From Flavobacterium sp. (GTDB lineage Bacteria; Bacteroidota; Bacteroidia; Flavobacteriales; Flavobacteriaceae): a stretch of DNA of 10,000 bases. The stretch spans positions 1 to 10,000 of the forward strand of contig NZ_JAIWOF010000166.1 in the NCBI RefSeq assembly GCF_020217025.1. Direction: 5' to 3'. Position numbers and translations under genes: made by a program. Shown here piece after piece: positions 6,227-10,000 of the stretch. Each line of letters begins with the position of its first letter. Position 1 is the stretch's first letter. The notes under the pieces are model-generated. The model did not search any database. It was not told where the DNA came from and saw nothing but the letters and a program-made list of their open reading frames with translations.

Positions 6227-6751
6227 ATGAAAAAAATCGCTCTTTTGGGTTTATCCCTATTATTTACATTAGGTTCTTTAGCACAAGAAACTAAAACAAC
6301 AAAAGAAGCTAAAAAAGCTACGACAGAAAAAGCTGAAAAAAATAAAAAAGAAGCTGAAAAGAAAAAGAAAGAGGCAGAAAAGAAAGCGACTTCAGTAAAA
6401 AAAGATTCTAAATCGAAAGCAGATGAGGCTTCTGCAAAAGGCAAAGCTACTGCAACCACTTCTAAAGCAAAAGCCACTGCAAAGCAAGAAGAAACGAAAG
6501 CAAAAGTTGATGCTAAAAAAGCAGAAACTAAGGCAAAAGTAGAAACAAAAAAAGCTGATGCTAAAACAAAAGTAAAGAAAACTGAAGCTGAAGAAAAAGA
6601 AGACTTAAAAGAAACGACAGCATCTAAGATAGCTGAGAAAAAAGTAAAAGATAAAGTTACTGGAGAATACAAAGGAAAAAAAGTATTTACAGGTCCAAGA
6701 GGCGGTAAATATTATATCAACAAAAACGGTAATAAAACCTATATCGACTAA
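6227..6751 (+). CDS. Exported Lys/Ala/Glu-rich repetitive protein with C-terminal PBCV-type basic adaptor-like domain
   Basis: This 174-residue protein has a signal peptide (K2-K3, hydrophobic 4-16, cleavage after SLA at residue 19). Residues 21-146 are low-complexity, rich in Lys, Ala, Glu and Thr, and predicted helical or disordered. Residues 90-122 form three 11-residue units, TKAKVDAKKAE, TKAKVETKKAD and AKTKVKKTEAE, like LEA group 3 repeats. The C-terminal YKGKKVFTGPRGGKYYINKN (148-167) continued by GNKTYID matches my memory of the Pfam PBCV basic adaptor domain, first described in chlorella viruses and also present in bacteria. No transmembrane anchor or lipobox is visible, so it should be periplasmic or secreted. 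Binding to a polyanion (envelope polysaccharide, LPS or DNA) is inference from charge. Automatic annotation could mislabel it TolA-like or histone H1-like because of its composition. Confidence 0.85.
   Translation: MKKIALLGLSLLFTLGSLAQETKTTKEAKKATTEKAEKNKKEAEKKKKEAEKKATSVKKDSKSKADEASAKGKATATTSKAKATAKQEETKAKVDAKKAETKAKVETKKADAKTKVKKTEAEEKEDLKETTASKIAEKKVKDKVTGEYKGKKVFTGPRGGKYYINKNGNKTYID
6494..6592 (+). repeat. Three tandem 33-bp units encoding 11-residue repeats
   Basis: The stretch encodes TKAKVDAKKAE, TKAKVETKKAD and AKTKVKKTEAE in direct succession inside the Lys-rich protein. The first two units match at 8 of 11 residues and the third is more diverged. The 11-residue period suits a right-handed helical or LEA-like structure. 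Confidence 0.7.
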
Positions 6752-6757
6752 ATTAAA

Positions 6758-6784
6758 AATCCCGAGAAATCGGGATTATTTTTT
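6758..6784. terminator. Bidirectional terminator between the Lys-rich protein and GNAT genes
   Basis: AATCCCGA (6758-6765) pairs perfectly with TCGGGATT (6770-6777) around a GAAA loop. On the plus strand the stem is followed by ATTTTTT, and on the minus strand by TTTAATTTA. The hairpin overlaps the first two bases of the complemented stop codon of the GNAT gene (6776-6778), so one element serves both convergent units. Confidence 0.88.
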
Positions 6785-7339
6785 GTTAAAATTTCGTTTT
6801 AAAAGTCCGTAAATTACGGTATCTGTAAATTCATTGTTGTAATAAAAGTTCTCTTTAAAATGAGCTTCTTTTTCAAAACCATTTTTTTGTAAAACGCGCT
6901 CTGATGCAATGTGTCTAGAATCAATAACAGCTTCAATAGAATGAAAATTTAAGGTATTGAAAGCATAATTTAATAGCGTTTTAACTGCTTCTGTAACATA
7001 ACCTTTTCCGTTGTGTTCAGGTACAATCATGTAACCTAATTCGGTTCTAAAATGTTCAGGTTGTGTTCGATAAAACCCCATAATCCCAATGCACTTATCG
7101 CTTCCTTTTTCGGTTACAGCCCAATTGATATCGAGATTTTCGTCTATTTTATCGTTAATGATTTTGATGTGATTCAAAGCATCTTCAATATTTGTAGCGA
7201 GTGGTCTCGGAATAAATTTCATGGTTTCAGGATTGCCTCGAAGTGCTAAAACTTCTGGAGCATCTTCATTGGTTAGCTTTCTAAAACGCAAACGTTCCGA
7301 TTCTAGTATCGGAAAAGGAGAGAAGTTGAGTTGTAACAT
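6776..7339 (-). CDS. GNAT family N-acetyltransferase (RimJ/RimL-like)
   Basis: This 187-residue cytoplasmic enzyme transfers an acetyl group from acetyl-CoA to an amine. It belongs to the Acetyltransf_3 / RimJ-RimL type: N-terminal SERLRFRKLTNEDAPEVLAL (14-33), strand beta4 ELGYMIVPE (100-108), pyrophosphate-binding HNGKGYVTEAV (109-119, fitting the R/Q-x-x-G-x-G/A pattern with N in place of R/Q), and NFHSIEAVIDSRHIASERVL into QKNGFEKEA near 131-159. Members modify ribosomal proteins, other protein N-termini or small molecules. The substrate is not evident here. The start follows the DUF2238 stop by 19 bp with no promoter, so it is likely the last gene of the DUF4199-DUF2238-GNAT unit. Confidence 0.93.
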   Translation of the reverse strand: MLQLNFSPFPILESERLRFRKLTNEDAPEVLALRGNPETMKFIPRPLATNIEDALNHIKIINDKIDENLDINWAVTEKGSDKCIGIMGFYRTQPEHFRTELGYMIVPEHNGKGYVTEAVKTLLNYAFNTLNFHSIEAVIDSRHIASERVLQKNGFEKEAHFKENFYYNNEFTDTVIYGLLKRNFNKK

Positions 7340-7358
7340 TTTTATAGTTTGTATTTTT

Positions 7359-7967
7359 TTATTGAGTTTGAAATTGCTCTTGAATAGCCTTGTCTTGTTT
7401 TTTACTGAAGAAAATCAACATACAAATAGCGCCAATGGTTGCATACAGCATATCCGATTGTGTGTCCCAAACGTAGCCTTGTGTTCCCAAAAACGCATCG
7501 CCACCTTCCCCAGTACACAAAGAAACACCCCATTCTAACCATTCGTAAGCGGCACTTATTGCCAAACAAACCGCTACAATGATGAAGTTGAAGAAACTTT
7601 TGTTAGAAATAACATTTTTACGAATGAATAATTCTCGCACAATCATAGCTGGAACAAAGCCCTGAGCAAAATGCCCAACTTTATCGTAGTTGTTTCGAGT
7701 TTGATGAAACGTTTCTTTTATCCATTCAAAAGGTGGAACTTCTGCATAAGTATAGTGTCCGCCAAGGAATAAGATGTAGCAATGAATGAGAATAAAAAAG
7801 TACGTAAAATTGGTAAACTGAAAACGCTTAAAGGTAAAAGCTAAAATTGCGAATCCAATAATGGCAGGTAAAACCTCTAAAAACCAAGTAAAATATTCTT
7901 TTGGACAAATTCCAGAGATTAATAATCCGACAAAGAATAATAGAGAATAAAGTTGTAGTTTTTTCAT
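7359..7967 (-). CDS. DUF2238 / YjdF family inner-membrane protein
   Basis: This 202-residue membrane protein of unknown function has hydrophobic segments at about 5-21, 32-46, 53-70, 126-141 and 172-187. The family motifs are complete: GGHYTYAEVPPF (69-80), YDKVGHFAQGFVPA (94-107), YEWLEWG (141-147), and the block from GEGGDAFLGTQG (153-164) through WDTQSDM (167-173). The conserved charged and polar residues (H71, D95, H99, E142, E145, D157, D168, D172) could form a site within the membrane, but no activity is established that I know of. It starts at ATG 7967 immediately after the DUF4199 stop, with no base between them, so translation is probably coupled. Confidence 0.92.
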   Translation of the reverse strand: MKKLQLYSLLFFVGLLISGICPKEYFTWFLEVLPAIIGFAILAFTFKRFQFTNFTYFFILIHCYILFLGGHYTYAEVPPFEWIKETFHQTRNNYDKVGHFAQGFVPAMIVRELFIRKNVISNKSFFNFIIVAVCLAISAAYEWLEWGVSLCTGEGGDAFLGTQGYVWDTQSDMLYATIGAICMLIFFSKKQDKAIQEQFQTQ

Positions 7968-8471
7968 TTAGTTAATTTGGCTTTTCTTTAAAATTAAAGC
8001 ACTTATTAACGAAAATACAATTCCTAATGGAAATATTTCCATATAAGTTAATAATATAACCATAATGGGACTTTTATACATTTCTTTAAAGGAATTCATA
8101 TCTTCGGTTACTTTAGCTACTTCATCTTGACTTGCTTTTGCAATAGCCATATCCGTATAATGTTCTGCAAAATTTGGGAAGAAATTATAAAAGATAATTA
8201 GCCAAACTACTACATAAATTGTAGAAATAATTAACGTAATCCAAAAACCTGTTAAGAATGCTTTTCCAAGAGAAATGAAACCATTATTTGCATCTCGTTG
8301 TTGTTTAATTCCTAATACCACAAAGATGAAAGCAAGAAGCATTCCGGCAAAACCAAAAAACATACTTACTTCTTTTTCTGGATTTGCTTTCATGTAGAAA
8401 GTAACAGATAGTAATAATGCAGAAACAATAAGGCTTCCAAATATTCCATTTTTTAAAACAATATTGTTCAT
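7968..8471 (-). CDS. DUF4199 family membrane protein
   Basis: This 167-residue integral membrane protein has four predicted hydrophobic segments (about 8-27, 37-55, 70-98 and 136-161). A soluble loop at 100-133 (FAEHYTDMAIAKASQDEVAK and onward) lies between the third and fourth. This layout and the IKQQRDANNGFISLGKAF stretch (55-72) fit DUF4199, a Bacteroidota family without known function. The ATG at 8471 is preceded by a -7 promoter element, and the stop is directly followed by the DUF2238 start, so it leads the DUF4199-DUF2238-GNAT unit. The conserved Phe-Gly-rich first half is typical. No catalytic residues are apparent. Confidence 0.85.
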   Translation of the reverse strand: MNNIVLKNGIFGSLIVSALLLSVTFYMKANPEKEVSMFFGFAGMLLAFIFVVLGIKQQRDANNGFISLGKAFLTGFWITLIISTIYVVVWLIIFYNFFPNFAEHYTDMAIAKASQDEVAKVTEDMNSFKEMYKSPIMVILLTYMEIFPLGIVFSLISALILKKSQIN

Positions 8472-8496
8472 GGTGATTAGTTTTTGGTTAGTGAAT

Positions 8497-8504
8497 CAAA
8501 TTTA
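8497..8504 (-). promoter_or_regulatory. -7 element upstream of the DUF4199 gene
   Basis: On the minus strand this reads TAAATTTG, an exact TAnnTTTG match, 25 bp before the ATG at 8471. Its -33 region would fall inside the last codons of the MFS gene (from 8511), and no clear TTTG is found there. It suggests a separate transcript from the MFS gene. Confidence 0.5.
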
Positions 8505-8510
8505 ATGAAA

Positions 8511-9755
8511 TTATTCGATGAAATCTAAATCTTTATTATGGGTTTCTGAAATAGTTAGGGTAGAGTAAATGCCTAACCCAAAAGCAAACAAACCCACTAT
8601 GGCAGCTGCCGTTATAACGCCATTATTGACTTTTAAAGCATCAAAAGCTAATAACATAACAGGAACTAATCCACGAACCATATTTGGAATAGTGGTGGTT
8701 GCGGTACTTCTAATATTGGTTCCAAATTGTTCTGCTCCAACCGTTACAAACATGGCCCAATAGCCAGTGCCTAATCCTAACCAAGCACAATAGAAGTAGT
8801 ACATGTTTTCCGATTTTGTTCCTCCAAAAAGCATTAAAACAACTCCTATAATGGTGAATAACATCATATAAAAAATCGCTTTTTTTCGAGAATGTAGCCA
8901 ATGCGAAATAAATCCACTTGCGAAATCTCCAATAGAAATTCCAACATACGCCCACATAATAGCCTTTCCAGGTTGAATATTTTCAATTCCCATAACTACA
9001 GCAAATTGATTCGCCATCACCGCTAAAATTCCTATGCAAAACCAAGTAGGTAAGCCAATGGCAATACATTTCATGTATTTCACGAAACGATTCCAATTGG
9101 TAAAAAACGAAAAGAAATTCCCTTTTTTAATATCGGAATCATGTTTGATGTCGTTATAAATTCCAGATTCTGCGACACTGATTCGCAACACTAAAAGCAT
9201 TAATCCTAATCCACCACCAATGAAATAAGCTATTGTCCAATCACCAGCTAATTCTACTGTTAATTGCGCTACAACAGCTCCAAGTAAACCAAATCCTGCC
9301 ACAATTGAAGTTCCAATAGCACGCAATTGTTTGGGTAACGATTCCGATACTAAAGTAATTCCAGCGCCTAATTCACCAGCTAAACCAATTCCTGCAATGA
9401 ATCGCAACCAAGCATATAACATGGTTTTATCTTCTACTGGAAAATGAGGCAAAAATCCGCAAGCAATATTCGCTAAAGAATACACTAAAATGGAACCAAA
9501 CAAAACGGAAAGTCTTCCTTTTTTATCGCCCAAAACGCCCCAAAGAATTCCGCCTAAAAGCAAACCTACCATTTGGTAATTGAGAATCATGGTTCCAGCC
9601 GTATCCACATCTAAATTCATGTCTTTTAAGCTGGGAACACGAACAATTCCAAAAAGTAGTAAATCGTAAATATCTACAAAGTAGCCTAAAGCCGCTACAA
9701 TAACCGGAAACGATAATAAATGTTTTAGTTTTTCTTGGGTTGTAAATTCTTTCAT
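8511..9755 (-). CDS. MFS transporter, metabolite:H+ symporter type
   Basis: This 414-residue inner-membrane protein is a major facilitator with about 12 membrane segments. The first helix carries GYFVDIYDLLLFGI (24-37), with acidic D28 and D31 as in metabolite:H+ symporters (ProP, ShiA and related). Motif A GDKKGR lies at 76-81 between helices 2 and 3, GLAGELGAG (124-132) in helix 4, and the second-half signature AEQFGTNIRSTATTT (341-355) before helix 11. These point to proton-coupled uptake of a small organic acid or compatible solute; the substrate cannot be read from sequence. It starts at ATG 9755 behind its own -7 element and is separated from the clpB-like gene by a terminator. The usual length for the family is 400-450, so it is complete. 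Confidence 0.92.
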   Translation of the reverse strand: MKEFTTQEKLKHLLSFPVIVAALGYFVDIYDLLLFGIVRVPSLKDMNLDVDTAGTMILNYQMVGLLLGGILWGVLGDKKGRLSVLFGSILVYSLANIACGFLPHFPVEDKTMLYAWLRFIAGIGLAGELGAGITLVSESLPKQLRAIGTSIVAGFGLLGAVVAQLTVELAGDWTIAYFIGGGLGLMLLVLRISVAESGIYNDIKHDSDIKKGNFFSFFTNWNRFVKYMKCIAIGLPTWFCIGILAVMANQFAVVMGIENIQPGKAIMWAYVGISIGDFASGFISHWLHSRKKAIFYMMLFTIIGVVLMLFGGTKSENMYYFYCAWLGLGTGYWAMFVTVGAEQFGTNIRSTATTTIPNMVRGLVPVMLLAFDALKVNNGVITAAAIVGLFAFGLGIYSTLTISETHNKDLDFIE

Positions 9756-9771
9756 TGGGTTGCATTTGTTT

Positions 9772-9779
9772 CAAAAATA
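9772..9779 (-). promoter_or_regulatory. -7 element of the MFS transporter promoter
   Basis: On the minus strand this reads TATTTTTG, an exact TAnnTTTG match, 16 bp upstream of the ATG at 9755. The -33 region (TCTGAT near 9794-9799) only weakly resembles TTTG. It lies just downstream of the clpB terminator, which fits an independent transcription unit. Confidence 0.55.
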
Positions 9780-9801
9780 GAAAAATAATTGGTTATCAGA
9801 T

Positions 9802-9840
9802 AAAAAAAGAAACACCGATTCAAAATTGAACCGGTGTTTC
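9802..9840 (-). terminator. Strong intrinsic terminator of the clpB-like gene
   Basis: The arms 9809-9823 and 9826-9840 are inverted repeats. Read on the minus strand, GAAACACCGGTTCAA pairs with TTGAATCGGTGTTTC over 15 positions with one G-U wobble (inner pairs must open for the loop), and then TTTTTTTA follows. On the plus strand the same position is an A-C mismatch and no T-run follows, so the signal is directional. Confidence 0.9.
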
Positions 9841-9899
9841 CCAAACTAAAACAAACTTAACCCATTATAAACCCATGGATTGGGGTATGTTTTGTGAAT

Positions 9900-10000
9900 T
9901 TATTTTACCAATTCACTTTGATTTCTAAATACTAATTGACCGTCAAAACAATCTAATAGAATAATGCTATCAGTAGTCACTTTTCCAGCTAATATTTCTT
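9900..10000 (-). CDS. clpB: Probable ClpB disaggregase, C-terminal end (partial)
   Basis: A reading frame enters from the right edge on the minus strand and ends at TAA 9900-9902. The visible 32 residues include EILAGKVTTDSIILLDCFDG and LVFRNQSELVK. This resembles the extreme C-terminus of Bacteroidota ClpB, an ATP-driven protein disaggregase, where a Leu-x-Gly-Lys segment is followed by DFDG- or VFDG-like and VFRN motifs. The assignment rests on this short tail only; the ATPase domains lie outside the window. A strong terminator lies about 60 bp downstream of the stop, and the intervening 9841-9899 holds nothing I can identify. The gene is truncated by the window edge, not broken. Confidence 0.65.
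   Translation of the reverse strand, partial: EILAGKVTTDSIILLDCFDGQLVFRNQSELVK

Noticed and set aside
6205..6672. Long minus-strand open frame rich in Phe, Ser and Ala opposite the Lys-rich gene
   Set aside because: It is the mirror of a Lys/Ala/Glu-rich coding sequence, where AAA and GAA codons read as TTT and TTC on the other strand. It has no promoter and no family resemblance, while the plus frame has a signal peptide and a recognisable domain.
7221..7538. Plus-strand open frame across the GNAT/DUF2238 junction
   Set aside because: It overlaps two well-supported minus-strand genes and shows no domain or leader signal.
8710..8955. Alternate minus-strand frame inside the MFS gene, and a similar one at 9523-9774
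   Set aside because: They are out-of-frame readings of the MFS coding sequence, Trp/Arg-rich and without motifs; no frameshift is needed to explain the intact transporter.

Overview
The window is a stretch of AT-rich chromosome, most likely from a Flavobacterium-like member of the Bacteroidota. Four things point there. Start codons follow A-rich leaders without Shine-Dalgarno sequences. Several genes carry a TAnnTTTG -7 promoter element. The protein families (DUF1015, DUF4199, DUF2238/YjdF, OmpW-type porin, Pcm with a QTISQPY motif) have the sequence character of flavobacterial versions. The window also holds a GTCATTTCGAC-type dispersed repeat. No tRNA, rRNA, CRISPR array, transposase or phage gene is visible, and no gap between genes exceeds 300 bases.

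Left block (1-3327, minus strand): a promoter at 3344-3373 drives a Gfo/Idh/MocA oxidoreductase, then a 3-hydroxybutyryl-CoA dehydrogenase, then a DUF1015 protein. The last gap holds a perfect 18-bp inverted repeat built from 14-bp tandem units, and a REP-like repeat lies beyond the DUF1015 stop.

Middle block (3420-4947): pcm (protein repair, plus strand) runs convergently into an XRE regulator that follows smpB (ribosome rescue) on the minus strand. The pcm and XRE stop codons touch, and a terminator hairpin lies inside the end of the XRE coding sequence. smpB has a -7 element so close to its ATG that its mRNA is probably nearly leaderless.

Cell-envelope block (5045-6784, plus strand): an OmpW-family porin with its own promoter and terminator is followed by a two-gene unit. 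The first gene is an unrecognised acidic 93-residue protein. The second is an exported Lys/Ala/Glu-rich protein with LEA-like 11-residue repeats and a C-terminal module resembling the PBCV (chlorovirus) basic adaptor domain. This last protein is the most unusual item in the window.

Right block (6776-10000, minus strand): the C-terminal end of a probable ClpB disaggregase with a strong terminator, an MFS transporter of the metabolite:H+ symporter type, and a compact unit of DUF4199, DUF2238/YjdF and a GNAT acetyltransferase. That unit ends in a hairpin shared with the Lys-rich gene. Most genes here are ordinary housekeeping or envelope functions, and I see no defence system or mobile element.
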